This document shows positions 47,057-58,568 of a stretch of 64,000 bases of DNA, in pieces. Below the pieces are notes generated by a model, which saw only the letters and a list, made by a program, of their open reading frames with translations, was not told the DNA's origin and made no database searches. The position numbers were made by a program, and so were the translations under genes. This DNA is from Acephala macrosclerotiorum. Taxonomy: Eukaryota > Ascomycota > Leotiomycetes > Helotiales > Mollisiaceae. Location of the stretch: contig MU119227.1 of NCBI GenBank assembly GCA_014904845.1, forward strand, positions 248,001 to 312,000, read 5' to 3'. How positions within the stretch are numbered: position 1 is the first letter of the stretch; the number at the start of each line of letters is the position of its first letter.

Positions 47057-47510
47057 GATTGAATAAATAGGATTTTTTTTATAGTAGATGGAGGGTGACG
47101 GGAAATTGAAAACATATAGCGGTACTTATGTTGAAGACGTCATCGATTCAGGGGCATTTCTACCCCTCGCTTGGCCATCAACACTTCAAAAATGTGAGGT
47201 AGCGCGTGAACGAGACAAACAATTGGAGTGTACGATACCCTTAGTTCTTCAATCATACCCCATTTCAAATGTGCGAGTGTTCAAAAACTGTCAGAATTAT
47301 GAGTCAAAAGGTGGTATAAGGTCGACGCCCTGACCCAATTCGCTTCGCATCAGTAAGTAAGCTCGTGACAATAGTTAATATTTCACATGAAAGATCACAT
47401 AGGCAACAAGTATTAGATCGGAAGTTGTTAATTATTCTACCATACTCTAGATTCTCTACAGAATGGCCGCTGACCAGTAGCTCCACTTACCTCTCCTTCT
47501 CATCCCCTCC
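47057..47510. other. Intergenic, no supported gene
   Basis: Upstream region of the HVA1-type gene and 3' flank of the next. A plus frame at 47088-47333 has no domain. Confidence 0.4.
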
Positions 47511-47759
47511 TTACTGATGAAGCCTCTCATGCCTCATCAAATCCGCATTCCCCTGCTTCTTCAACCCACAAACATCACAGGCCCACTTCCTCTCATGATC
47601 CTGGCTCACATGTCTATTGATGTTATTTTTGGGACAAGTTAATGGACAGTGGGGGCATGTTACTTTGGGTTCGGTAGGGCAGATGGTGGTTAGGTGATTG
47701 GTTTTTCTGTGTGGGGTTTCCCATGGTTGGAAGCAGATGTGGCAGTTGTTTGAGGACAT
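47511..47759 (-). CDS. Small three-finger zinc protein (cluster member 6)
   Basis: ATG 47759 has a strong A-rich context; the frame extends further upstream to 47879, but that part reads like a leader. The 82 residues hold three finger-like units: NCHICFQPWETPHRKTNHLT (CX2C with H/C partners), KVTCPHCPLTCPKNNINRHV with HVSQDH, and KWACDVCGLKKQGNADLMRH with HERLH. Almost the whole protein is zinc-binding, so it is probably a nucleic-acid or protein-interaction module. The middle finger CPHCPLTCP resembles the CPHCPTKC finger at 44.7 kb. No other domain. Confidence 0.7.
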   Translation of the reverse strand: MSSNNCHICFQPWETPHRKTNHLTTICPTEPKVTCPHCPLTCPKNNINRHVSQDHERKWACDVCGLKKQGNADLMRHERLHQ

Positions 47760-48311
47760 TTTGATGGTTGGGTTGTTGGTTGTTTGGCTAGATGAGAGTT
47801 TGAGGGTTAGTGTTAAGAAAGTTGGTATTTGGTGGGTTGTTTGAGGTGTGAAGATTGTGGAATATGGAGGGAAAGACATTGGGTGGAGGAATGGAACAAT
47901 GTGTAGTTGGAGGCTTAGGACTGTTCATGATATTCAATGGGATTGTGATTCTTTGATAGTCGTGATGTTTGGCAATAAAGCTTTGTTCTTGTATGTGCTT
48001 GGAAAAGAGTGAACAAGTGCTCTACTGGGCTGGGGACAATGTCTTTCTTCTGCATGCGAAAATTGAAAGAATCTGTAAGATGTAGAAAGATATAAAGGAA
48101 AGCGATTCACGTGATTGGTGTTCCTAGTACTAGGAGCAAAGATGGGGCGACATCGAGGGGTTAGCTTGAGAAATATCCCAAATTTTGCAAAAGGAGGAGA
48201 AATTTCCTTAGCCCAAGTTTCATTAACAATGGCGTTGCTCATTTCAAACATGTATCATAAGACTTTCAGAGCGTCCTCGCTTACTCCTAAGCCGTCATCC
48301 CACTTAATCTC
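47760..48311. other. Intergenic, no supported gene
   Basis: Leader of the small zinc protein (up to about 47900), then sequence with conflicting short frames up to the 3' end of the nuclease gene. Confidence 0.4.
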
Positions 48312-49631
48312 TTACAACCCAGTACTCCCAGTCGCGATCAAGTTCAACCAGGCCGCCAACCTATACCCCGCCTTCGCAATCTGCAGCTCAATGACCGGAA
48401 TCGCGTTATTGTAATAAGCACCACTCAAATCCACATTCTCCACCGCACTAACACCACTTGGAATCACAGTTGTGCAGACATACGCATTTGCATCGGTAGC
48501 CCAGGTCATGGCGCTGGTGACTGGGTCGGAGAGGTCAATACCGGTTAGCCAACTTGCGGCATCGGATTTGTAGGTTCCAGTTTTGATGCCGGTGGTGAGG
48601 CTTGTGGCCCATGTTTTGGCGTCGGAGAGAGTGTAGCCACCGACGAGTTGTTCGGGCATGTTGGTGTCCCACTGTGAGAAGTGTGAGTTTTTGGGAGTAA
48701 AAAAGAGGGGAAAGGGTGCCTTACGATATGGTGAAGGTTGGTGGATGTTCCGGCGTAGGTGACGTCGATATCGTTTCCTCCGACGTCTAAGTTCTCGTCA
48801 TGGAGGGGTTGATGGACGTCTCCGACGAACTGGGATGGAAGTGATAAGTGAAGGCTCTTCAGAGAAGTGGTCTTCTGGACCATGATGGTACAGCTAGAGA
48901 GTGAAGTGCTTTTTTCAGACTGGATGTCCAGCTGCCTTGACAAAGCCTTGGCGAGTTTGAAGTGCAGTGCTTGGAAGGCGACGAGAAGAGATCAAGGAGT
49001 AAGTCGTGACTTACGTGGACGATCATCTAGAATATTTGATTAATAACTCAGAACTGGAGTTGAAGAGAGCCTTACCTTGGCAGCAACAATACGTTCGGCT
49101 GAGCTCAAGCTCGTCTTCTGGACACGGGCGGTCTTTGCATCCGTCAGTCTGGGAAAGGCATCATCCTAGGGATTGTGATTACTCACATAGTTATTGATAG
49201 CACTGACGACGCAACCCGAGCTGCCACAGTCACGGTCGTATTCAACCCCACAGCTAGATGGAGGGCTGTCGAGAGCATCGATGAAGTGAAAGGGCGCTGA
49301 ATATTTACCAGCCGTGGTGTAACGGTAGGTGTCGGCCTGTTGCTGTCAGGATTGATACATCAAGAAGAGATGGTTTGAAGTCATACCCATGTCGCAATGC
49401 TTGCCAGATAATCCGTGCTGGTGTCTCCCAAGATTGTCTGAAAGTAAGTCTTGGTTGTAGTGCTGACTAGGGATTTGGTTAACTTGACACATCAGGCCAT
49501 TTGACTCAGTGTAGCTTACCAAAGTTTGTAGCAATGTACGCAACAGTTTCATGACCCAGAGTTCCCCATGCCGAAGCAAGAGGAAGAGCAGAGGCTAGGA
49601 CAAGTAAAGGGGTAGCAAGTTCGAACTTCAT
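48312..49631 (-). CDS. Secreted S1/P1-type zinc nuclease
   Basis: Seven exons: complement(join(48312..48671, 48725..48829, 49015..49026, 49076..49132, 49187..49336, 49387..49466, 49520..49631)), 291 residues. These extracellular enzymes cut single-stranded DNA/RNA and remove 3' phosphates using three zinc ions. The signal peptide (MKFELATPLLVLASALPLAS) leaves the obligatory N-terminal Trp (AWGTLGH gives Trp1 and His6 ligands). Other ligands: Asp in IATWAD, His in FHFID, His and Asp in VHFVGDVHQPLH, and His and Asp in NLHHIWD. Spacing matches the P1 pattern. Introns are 50-54 nt except one of 185 nt; exon five is only 12 nt (MIVH) and carries a zinc His. A TAG before the PRLTDAK-like reading falls inside a 54 nt intron, so the gene is intact. 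Confidence 0.88.
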
Positions 49632-52427
49632 CTTGAATTGGAAGCTAGGTTGATCTGAATAGAGAAGAATGTCTTACTATCTAACAAGGCGAACGACACT
49701 GACGACTTGGCATGACTTTATACCTGAGTAACTTTAGCCATGCCTCAACTCTGAGTCTTCAACGCGTGTTCGCATCTCGAGAGATGATAGGAGGGCACCG
49801 ATACATTGCCGGACCCTTTGCCAATTTGAGAAGGTCACTCAATAGCCTCAGATGTAGATCTGCACGACACCAAACAAAGCAACCATTCACGAAGCTACAC
49901 CCGCCTTGAAGCTCAGTCTTTATCATGATTCTTTGTACGCTGAGAGGTTAAGTGGTCTTTCGCTAACGAAAGCTTGTTCTGACGCTTCGGGAAGAAAAGT
50001 ACTCACCTTCCTCATTCAACTAATCCCCCGCCTTAACATGAGTGCCGGAATTAGCGGCTGCAAACAGAACATTTCGAGAAGGTCAAGTTCGAGTCCTGAG
50101 TGGTTGGAAAAACGGTGGGCGGCGAGCACCGTTCCATTACCAATATCGATCGTGAGCCAATGCAGAACATATTCAGGGTAGAGATAAGCTTAAGTGCCAA
50201 GGCCTGTCGCTTAGTGTCGTTCAGGGGAGTCGATCCACTAAATTTCGCGATTCAGGGGCGTGGTGGGGTATATCAGCGGCTAGAAACAGCCGGGGTCGGC
50301 ACTTGGCCTTCTGGAAAGAGAATAGAACATTTTGAGGTTCCCCGGTTGCGCATTTCGACTACTCAGCATTGTTATCGCAGCATGTGATTGCTGATCGTAA
50401 ATTGCAAGGTATGAAGGTACGGCAGTGCGAGCATTAGGTAAACCCCGCAAAAGGTGTAGTCAGGCGATTTGGTAAACACGTAGTCGCGTCTGCTCAGGGG
50501 CTTCGCTTGTATGGCAAGACGAGATGTCTTCTTCCCTAGGCGTGCACATGTATTCGCATGACTGAATATGAACATGGATCTCACCAGCCCTTGTTGCCTG
50601 TAATGTCCTTCGAATTCAGGGCCTTCGAAGCATCCCCAAATACCCTCATCTCATCCGTCATTCGGCCCTTCCAGACTTAGGATGTGGAAGTGTCAGCCTT
50701 CGTCCCTCCAAAGTTCCTGAGTTTAAGCCAAGAATTGTCGTCTTCAGCTACTCTGCTGGCCTGACGCTTAACTCATTGTCCCAAGCGAGCTCTTCGCATT
50801 GTTTTGGGCACGACAGTGACTTCGACTAACGACAGTATCAACCAAATGTTGATCATAGGCGAGAGTGAGCATTTGTCCAATACCGTAGCCTTTAAAGGCT
50901 CTTTCGGTCAATCTGAGAGTCTGGCATCTGAATGGCAAGTCGAACAAGAATACATGAACGGTTCCAGCTCATCACAGACTTCTGGAGCGAAGTCAAACTA
51001 CGGACGATGGAGGGACATCCGAGTCTCCAACTGACAATCGAAAATGCCTTCTGCACCATGTGGTACTAACCCCGACCAAGTCAGCTGGACAAGGTCAAGG
51101 GGGGTTTCGGAGATTGTAATGCATCAATCTTCGGCGACTTCACCTGACGACCAATATACTTCTTCAAATAGAGCTGATGAATGAAATAATGAGTAGGCAG
51201 CTGATTTTAAAGAGCAAATACTCAAGAACGTGGCAGATCAGAACATCTCAGACAGTTGTTCGGCCTCGAACTAAATTGGCTATCAATCTACAAAGGTTGA
51301 AAAGTATACGCAGCTTGGTTCATTCTTAGAGTGGCAAGATTCAATGCAATAGTATCCATGGACAGAGACACGGACAGTGAATGACATTGAAGGTGCGTAG
51401 AAACCATAAAAGCAAGCCTGATTTGTTGCTTAGCCAAATGAACTCTCTCTCGTAGCACATAGAGAATCCAATGTGTCGACCTGACGAAGTCTTTGAGAAG
51501 AGCGCAGAGGACCTAGGGTGCACGCTGCTAGGCGCAAACTTCCAAGGATCGTTCCCGGCGTCGTGGAGACGGAGTCGGAATGTTCCAACGAAGACGGTGC
51601 ATGGGGATCAAAGGGTACGCGGAAGATGTCGTGGATGTGATGGTTGGGCTCCGTATTTCCAAAGCATCCTCTTGCTGGTCGTGTTGATGTCTCATAGGTA
51701 GCTCGAGGGCTAGAGGGATTTTGATCAAGATGGTCTAAAGGTGAGCCAGTAGGCCGAAAGGGAATAGGATACTGCAGTGAGCGCGAAATCTACACTGGAT
51801 AATAGACAGGAGCGAATTGAGGAACGAGGTATTTGACAACGTCGACTTCCGAGTCCGTGATTTTGTCGAGCAAGAAGAGAAGTTGATTGTCGATGTGCTC
51901 TCTCACAATCCTAAGTGTTCCAAGTTCTTTTTGCACATCGCAAACAAGTCGATATGAACGAGTTTTGGGGTTTCAATAGTTTTGGGATAGGCTTTGGACT
52001 TGGATGGCGTTGAGTAGGAATGGTCGTGAGGTTTGGACGGTTGTTGGACGGTTGTTGGACGGTCGTAACTGAAAGGGAAGGCACGACAAGAGGGTCAAGC
52101 TTGGAGATATATTCAGAAGTCGAATCTGGGCCTTGGTGTGTCTTCGAACGAAACAATAAACCCAGTAGTTTCTTAATTAATTTTTGATCATGGACGAAGA
52201 CACAAGTAGTTGCACGGAATCCGGCTCGGAACAACATTTCCCGGAACCTTTCCCCATTAGGAACATCAAGGATGCGACCGAAAAGCTTAAAGCTTCAGCC
52301 TTCAGCAGTCAAGACTGAACCATTTGAACTCCCCTCAGACCAACCGCCCTAGCATTCAACGTCCAACGTCCAACCTACGTCTTTTGAGCTTCGTGCTCGA
52401 CAAGCTGCTGCACCACCGCCACCCACG
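49632..52427. other. 2.8 kb intergenic stretch
   Basis: No gene is supported. Frames at 50804-51034 and 51528-51728 lack domains and good starts. A 12-mer (TTGGACGGTTGT) is repeated about three times near 52034-52067. The last 150 bases are the CA-rich leader of the RRM gene. Confidence 0.4.
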
Positions 52428-53323
52428 ATGGCCAGCCCACCACCAAACGCAACGTACGTGTCATTGCACTCCGACACGTACCTCTCATGCGCGTTTGTCC
52501 CTTTTCTTTATATCCCACTAACCCAGTGATCCATCTAGTGTCTATGTCAAGAACCTCGAAGAGAGCATTAAAGTTGACCAGCTCAAAGAAGCCTTAACTG
52601 AGCTCTTCTCCGAATATGGAGAAATCATCGATATCGTCGCAAAGACGAATCTGAAGGCTAAGGGACAAGCTTTCATTGTTTTCGATAGTTTTGAGGGTGC
52701 GCAGAAGGCGATTGAGGAGGTGCAGGGTTTTGAGCTTTTTGATAAGCCGATGCAGTTGGCGTTTGCGAAGACGAGGAGTGATGCTACGGTGAAGCGCTCT
52801 GGGGATGAGCAAGAATTTGAGAATCATAAGCGGAGACGTCTCGCAGAGAAGGGTAAGCTATGCGATCGTTCTGCGACTGGAGTAAGATTAGAAAGCTAAC
52901 GTGCTCGCGGTGACAGACAAGAAGAAGGCCGCCGAACAAGCAGAGGAGCAGAAGCGTCTCAAGCGCGCAGGTCCTCCAGGAGCCGTCCCCGATGTGAATG
53001 CTCGACCCATCAAGGCTACAAGAGGTGCTGGTCTCAAGTCTACGAATGCTGGCGCTGCAGCTGTCATTCCAGACGAATACCTTCCACCCAACAAGATTCT
53101 CTTCGTTCAGAACTTGCCAGAGGAATACGATATCGATGCTCTGACGGCTATCTTTGGGCGTTTCGAGGGGTTCAGGGAAGTCCGGTTGGTACCAGGAAGA
53201 AGAGGTATTGCATTCATCGAGTACGAGAGCGAGGCTGGAGCCATTACAGCGAAGGAGAATACGGCAGGAATGGCGCTGGGTGATGGTAGCCAGATCATGA
53301 AGGTCACTTACCAGAGACAATAG
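52428..53323 (+). CDS. U1A/U2B''-type spliceosomal protein with two RRMs
   Basis: Join(52428..52453, 52527..52852, 52917..53323), 252 residues, close to the size of fungal U1A/U2B'' proteins. RRM1 spans residues about 14-90 with RNP2 VYVKNL and RNP1 KGQAFIVF. The linker is basic, with a nuclear-signal-like patch NHKRRRLAEKDKKK. RRM2 spans about 175-252 with RNP2 LFVQNL and RNP1 RGIAFIEY. In the SNF family RRM1 binds U1 or U2 snRNA stem-loops in the nucleus; which one cannot be told here, since filamentous fungi may use one protein for both. Introns of 73 and 64 nt have CACTAAC and GCTAAC branch sites. It converges with VMA8, 154 bases apart. Confidence 0.9.
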
Positions 53324-53477
53324 ACAGGTAAGCTTGTAGCTTGTAGGTGTAGGATAGCACGGGCGACCAAAAGTAATCGATTTGTCATTCATGCATCAAT
53401 GCTCCCATGGGATATGTGCCTTCTAATACTACATGAAAGTGAAACAACAAGCACCCGAAAACAAGAATAATCCACGC

Positions 53478-54589
53478 TCAGAAAATAACGTCGGCATCTT
53501 CTTGCTCGCCCAGGATATCTTGGCTTTCTTCATTCTCCTTGTCGTCCTCTCCGTTCTCCTTCGCTGCCTTAGCGTCTCTCTTGGCTCTCAATTCTGCATC
53601 CTGGATGGCTGTGTCTCTCTGCTTCTTGTTTTGGACCTTTTTCAATCGGAAGAACTCCTCTCTGTCCAACTCGTCAAGCTCAGAATTGATATCTAGGCCT
53701 GTCAGTACCACATTATAGCACAATGCATTCAGTCCATACATTTGATAGTGTTCTCCGTTCTTGGAATGATCACATGTTCACTATTCTTGGTCAGTAAAGA
53801 TCTTATTGCTCCGATTTCACAACATACATGGCGTTCACTAGTCAAAGTCAGCATAGAACCAGGAAAAGGAATACAGCTGAACTTACCTCTCCTGTTCACG
53901 ACCTTGATAACCTCATCCAGAATTACGAAAGCAGTCTACTCCGTCAGCTTTTGCACACAAAACGTCCATATGGACCACACCTGTAAACTTGCTAGCTCCA
54001 CCAGCGTCTCCACGGCTCTAGCATATGTCTCCCGGCATCTCTGTACCTGCTGTCCACCTTTTCCAAGACCGGTCAAGCCAAAGTCATTGTTCCCCTCGGT
54101 CGTAAAGCTCTCGAATGTAGGCAAGAACACACCAGAAACGTTCTCCTGCTTCGTTCGTACTCTGAATCGTGCTGACTTCGCAGATTCCTGAACCTGGTAG
54201 CCAATATCTCCTCCAACTGCATAGGTAACTTCTGCCAAAGAGAAGGCTGCAATCTGCATAACTCGTCCCATCTTGCGCTTCGCTTCATCAATTCGTCTTG
54301 TAATTTCTGTACGACATTAGGTATTGAAAGACTGGGCAATGCGAAATGTATACCTCGGAAACGTCTACAAACATGTTAGCTGTGTCTCACCTGCAACTTG
54401 CTATAGGACCTACTTCGTGAGAGCTTCACTTTTTCTCTTCAGCAGATCATGACCAGTCTGAGCTCCCTTCAGCTTCGCCTTCATCAATCCCAAGGACTGC
54501 CGAGTCGGGAAGACTGCTTCTCGGTTCTTGTGAAGTTAGCATAGAGCTCCAAACCGTTGATCTGATTGTCTTGCCTGAGCTCCGGACAT
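53478..54589 (-). CDS. VMA8: V-type ATPase subunit D
   Basis: Eight exons: complement(join(53478..53692, 53740..53780, 53828..53837, 53888..53936, 53981..54306, 54354..54364, 54414..54526, 54575..54589)), 259 residues, the normal length. Subunit D forms the central rotor stalk of the vacuolar proton pump. Family landmarks: REAVFPTRQSLGLMKAKLKG, LLKRKSEALTKRFREITRRI, KMGRVMQIAAFSLAEVTYAV, GDIGYQVQ, NDFGLTGLGKGGQQVQRCRE, TAFVILDEVIKVVNRRVNAI, EHVIIPRTENTIKYINSELD and DELDREEFFRLKKVQNKKQR. Exons of 10 and 11 nt are needed to keep these in frame. The first intron (54527-54574) has a GC donor (CAG|GCAAGA) with a good GCTAAC branch. All other introns are canonical, 44-50 nt. Confidence 0.95.
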
Positions 54590-54870
54590 CTTGACAATTT
54601 GATACCGTCAAGTGAAATAAAACTCAAGAAAGGAGCCACCGGTACAGAATGACTGGTGAAAGAGTCTTGACTGCTATCCTCGAGGTTTCTCGCGATAACA
54701 AGCTGTTGAAGCTCCTACTACGTCGACCGACAGGCCCCAAAAAGCAAGGACCACCTGCGGCCGCTGGCCTGCTTCCCAGCCTTATTTTCTTCAAGCTCTC
54801 GATTGTTGATTTCGGTCTGCGAGATACGAACACACGATAGCTTCTCGACCTTCTCGGAACTTTCTGAATT
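54590..54870. promoter_or_regulatory. Shared promoter of VMA8 and the exosome gene
   Basis: Only 281 bases separate the divergent start codons of VMA8 (minus) and the RNase-PH gene (plus), so both promoters must lie here. A short plus frame (54649-54840) inside it is not supported as a gene. Confidence 0.5.
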
Positions 54871-55872
54871 ATGGCGACCGATAGGCGGAGGATCAATGGG
54901 CCAGCGGGTGGCACATCTGCGCCTGTTTATCTAAAGACTCTCACAAAAGAAGCAGAGGCGCAAATAGAGAGACCGACGAGGACGAGGCCACCAAATGTGC
55001 TTAGGAAGATGTGTAAGTTTCTGCAAATTTGGAGAAGAATGATGAAATACTGACGCATTGCAGTCCTGAAGACTGGGGTCACTCCGTCAGCATCTGGCTC
55101 CGCGTACCTCGAACTCGAAGCTTCAAAAGCTCTCAGTTCTCCTCAATCCGGTCTTGCTTCACACTCAACCTCCGGATTGAAGCTCACATGTACCGTCCAT
55201 GGCCCTCGACCCCTACCCAGATCTGCACCCTTCTCTCCCCACATCATCCTTTCTACACACGTCAAGTACGGTCCCTTCGCGACGAGGAAGAGACGGGGAT
55301 ATTTGAGAGATGCAAGTGAGAGAGACTTGGGAGTTCATCTGGAAACCGCGTTACGAGGCGTGATCATTGGCGACCGGTGGCCGAAAAGTGGAGTGGAGGT
55401 CATTATTACGATATTAGAGGGAGAAGAGGATAGGTGGTGGGGCGACGACCGCGTCACTGAGGGATTGTCATCTGGAGATTGGGGCATGATGAGCGTTCTT
55501 AGCGGTTGCATAACTGTAGCTTCTGCTGCAATTGCGGATGCTGGTATTGACTGTGTGGATGTGGTCTCTGGAGGAGTTGCTGCTGTGGTCAGACCGAGTC
55601 AAGGGAAGCAGGGAGCGACGTCTTTGGTGTTGGATCCAGTTCCGTCTGAGCACAAGGAGGTTCTAGCTGCTGCTATTGTGGCTTATCTGCCTGGAAGAGA
55701 TGAGATCACGGACCTGTGGGTCAAGGGAGATATTAGTCACGGGAGCAGGAGTTCTGGGAATGCTACATATGAGGAGCTCGCAGATAATGCTGTGCAAGCT
55801 GCCTTGGGATCAAATCGGGTGCTGGTGGCAGCGTTGAAAGAGACAGCGGATATGAAGATTGCACGATCATGA
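54871..55872 (+). CDS. MTR3: Exosome RNase-PH-type subunit, MTR3-like
   Basis: Join(54871..55012, 55064..55872), 316 residues; intron 51 nt (GTAAGT, CTGAC, TGCAG). In eukaryotes six RNase-PH-like proteins form the catalytically inactive ring of the RNA exosome, which degrades and trims RNA in nucleus and cytoplasm. The order seen here fits an MTR3-type member: a basic Pro-rich N-terminus (IERPTRTRPPNVLRKMFLKT), SAYLELEASKALSSPQSGLA, LTCTVHGPRPLPRSAPFSPH, DLGVHLETALRGVIIGDRWP, VLSGCITVASAAIADAGIDC and VSGGVAAVV. No catalytic phosphate-binding Arg cluster is evident, as expected. Assignment to MTR3 rather than another ring subunit rests on motif recall and is less certain than the family. Confidence 0.82.
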
Positions 55873-56383
55873 TTGTTATGACGTTACGTTGGGGTACGGC
55901 GTTGGCAAACAAAACGGCTGCATGGAATTGGGCAATGGAGGTTCCAATGACCAACCTGGAGTTCTGAGTATTGGCATGGATGATCATAATTGGCATAATG
56001 TTCGAATACTGGCTATGAATACAAATGTGTTGGAGATTCAATAAGATACGAAACTCGAAAATCATAGATTCATTCTACAGTACGAGAGGAAGGGGCGAGC
56101 ACGCTATGATTATGGAGAAGAGCAAAGCCAAAAGAAGAGTATCTCATTGCTGGATTGGTTCTGCGTTTGCAAACAGTCAAGCTTTTGTTCTTTGCAGCGC
56201 TTTGAAAGTCTTTCATCCAGGTCCCCCTTTCCTCTATATCATCCTCTGTTCCTTCTGATTTCTTATCTTTCCAATTTCCTCCTGTGATCATCCTTCAGGA
56301 AAACAGTTCCTTACCATCTCAAACCACTCCATTCCAGCGAGGTCCGGTTCTCTGCCTTGAGCTCTCGAAGAACTTAAGTTAAG
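55873..56383. other. Intergenic, no supported gene
   Basis: 3' flank of the exosome gene and leader of the Myb-like gene; no supported frame. Confidence 0.45.
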
Positions 56384-57373
56384 ATGCCATCCAAGATCCA
56401 ACTTGATGAGAACTTGTGGTTCCTCTACATCTGCCTCCAGAAGTCTGACATGAAATCTGTATGCTTTTCTCCCTTTTCCCTTTTTATCAGCTGCCCCAGG
56501 CAACTTCATTGGTCCAACCCGCAAACCCACAAACCGATATCCCGAGCTTACACTTGCCATAGATAGACTTCACTGCCGTAGGAGCAGCAACCTCTCTCAA
56601 GCCTCCAGCGGCAAGAATGCGCTACACACGACTCCGGCGACAAATCGAATCCGGAACCCTAATCGGAACACATGGAACACCTTTCGCCTCACCAGCTGTT
56701 CCTGAAGAGACGAAGAAGTGCCGGGGCGAATTCAAGGTCAGATCTTCCTCCTCTGCTTTCCTTACTCACTCATTTCTTTCCCCTTTCCTGTCTGAATACT
56801 GGCCTACAAGTGTGAAACTGATGTATCCAGCAGAAACGCAAGCGAACAATCAAGAAAGAAGAAGGCACCACCTCTCAATTCGACAACTCTGACGAAGAAG
56901 ACAAGAAAATTAAAAATGAAAACTCCTCCAGCTACGAAAGCGATAGCTCAACGGAAAGCCTTACGGACGAGTCCGAAGACGAGATGCCACTAGCGAAGTT
57001 GAGCAAGAAGCATATGGCCGCTTCTCCATCTACCGCCCTACTCGCCCTTCGCAGAATGACGCCGGCTACCCCTTCCTACTCGGTTGCTGGAAGCAGTGTG
57101 CGTGGTTCTCAGGCGGGACATACGACCGTTGGTGTAGCAAAGTTTTCGAAACATCCCCCTGATCTTCGTGCTGAGCTTGCTCATCATCAGAAGGCACAAG
57201 CAGAGCTGCAAGCCTTGATTCCGACAGGAAGAGTTGAACTCGGACAAGGGCATGGTGGCACCTGGGAAGCGGGTGAGCAAACGGGTGGTTTCTGGAGTCA
57301 GAGGTATGATAGGCTGACGGAGCAGAGGCTGGGAATGATTGGTGGTGATGTGAAGCCGAGAAAGTCTGTCTGA
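56384..57373 (+). CDS. Fungal Myb-like DNA-binding protein
   Basis: Join(56384..56458, 56563..56736, 56831..57373), 263 residues. The N-terminal 70 residues (NLWFLYICLQKSDMKSIDFT, AVGAATSLKPPAARMRYTRL, RRQIESG) match the helix pattern of the short Myb-like domains common in Pezizomycotina, with Trp and aromatic core residues. A lysine-rich acidic linker follows (QKRKRTIKKEEG then NSDEEDKKIK, SESLTDESEDE-like). The C-terminal half is Ala/Gly/Gln rich without a domain. Such proteins are presumed nuclear and DNA-binding, with unknown targets. Introns of 104 and 94 nt are rather long for this window; the second acceptor could be three bases further on (CAGCAG). Confidence 0.75.
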
Positions 57374-57942
57374 ACGGGAGGGCCTACTGAAACGGTTGGC
57401 TGTTGTTCGTTGTTATTTTCTTGTTGGCTCTTAGTTTAATAGTCCTTGCTGCGTTTCAGCTCAGTCGAAAATATTGCAAGGTAAAATCTTGTGTGAAAAA
57501 TAAGGGTTGAAGAAGGAGACGGTGAAGCGAGGGGCACCCAGGTGTAGGGGGTCTTCAAATACTTGACCATAGGTGATGGACAGGGCCTAGAGTAACTTCT
57601 GGGCTGTTCAACGATTGATTTAGAGGTGAGAAGATGGATTGCACTGAATCATTGAATGCTAAAGGCATATATGTTTGGGCACGAGATAGCTCTAGGGGAT
57701 TAGCTCTAGGGTACGGACCGACCCGAGTTTTGAGATATGATCGGTTATCCTTCTTAAGTTTAAATGCCTTGACACTTCATCCACTGCCATAACGTCTGCA
57801 TTGCTTCAATGAAATCTCTTTTCTACCATGTGATTTGAACAGAGTTCAAGCTCGAGACCACCAGGGCCTAGGCTGCGAAATTCAAGTCGAAGACTAGGTC
57901 AATAGCCTACCGTTCTTCCCCAACTTTGGGACCCATCCAATC
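57374..57942. other. Intergenic, no supported gene
   Basis: Contains short direct repeats (TAGCTCTAGGG near 57690-57710) and no supported frame. Confidence 0.4.
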
Positions 57943-58568
57943 ATGACCCGCGATCCCGCAACCCGCACAAAAGACACTCAAAACCCCTTCTATCCCATAG
58001 AACAACTTCATCCGCGCACCAACCTCCATCTCCATATCTCCAACAACCGCTCAACAACCTACAACCAACATAACTACCATCCTCTTCACCTACCCACAAA
58101 CAAAGTCCATCCCACCAACACAATGAAAGAACTAAACGATCTTCTCCACAAGAAGCTACCGAGGCGGTAAAAAAAGGGGTCCACAAGGCCAAACACGAAA
58201 TCGCCCACACACCAGACAGAGTCCACAACAGATGGTGCGAATTCTTCGGCAGCTGCTACAGTAAACACTGGAAAAGAGACACAATCCCATCAACAATTCC
58301 AACGACTTCGATGAATACGGATACATTACTTTGCTGGATTTTGGGTTCTGTTTTCGTTCTTGTTATACTTGGCCTTGTCATTTGGGAAGTACGGGCTTCT
58401 CGATCGGAAGCGAAAAGAGGGAGGACAAAAAAGGAGAGACGTTCACGGCTGCTGGCTGAGCATGAGCAAGAACGAGAGTGTAGAGAGAAAGATATGCTCT
58501 TGGAAGGCGTTGAGACTCGCGACTTCGCGGTAGACCCTTCTTCCCGCTGGGAGACAACTTTGGCGTAA
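57943..58568 (+). pseudogene. Single-span membrane protein split over two frames
   Basis: ATG 57943 opens a His/Asn/Thr-rich frame to KELNDLLHKKLPRR and TAA 58168. A second frame, open from about 58071, carries QEATEAVKKGVHKAKHEIAH and WCEFFGSCYSKHW. It continues with a hydrophobic helix (TLLCWILGSVFVLVILGLVI) and a basic, Glu-rich cytosolic tail (SEAKRGRTKKERRSRLLAEH) to TAA 58566. A one-base loss near 58155 would explain the join. No GT donor in the first part gives the right frame by splicing. If the second frame starts alone at ATG 58311, an 85-residue membrane protein would result. Family unknown. Confidence 0.4.

Noticed and set aside
48545..48943. 132-codon minus-strand frame
   Set aside because: It covers an intron and out-of-frame exon sequence of the nuclease gene.
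49166..49186. 21 nt GTGAGT...CCTAG stretch and the TAG within it in the nuclease gene
   Set aside because: A 54 nt intron (49133-49186) with a CTGAC branch explains the stop and restores the conserved protein, so no nonsense mutation is needed.
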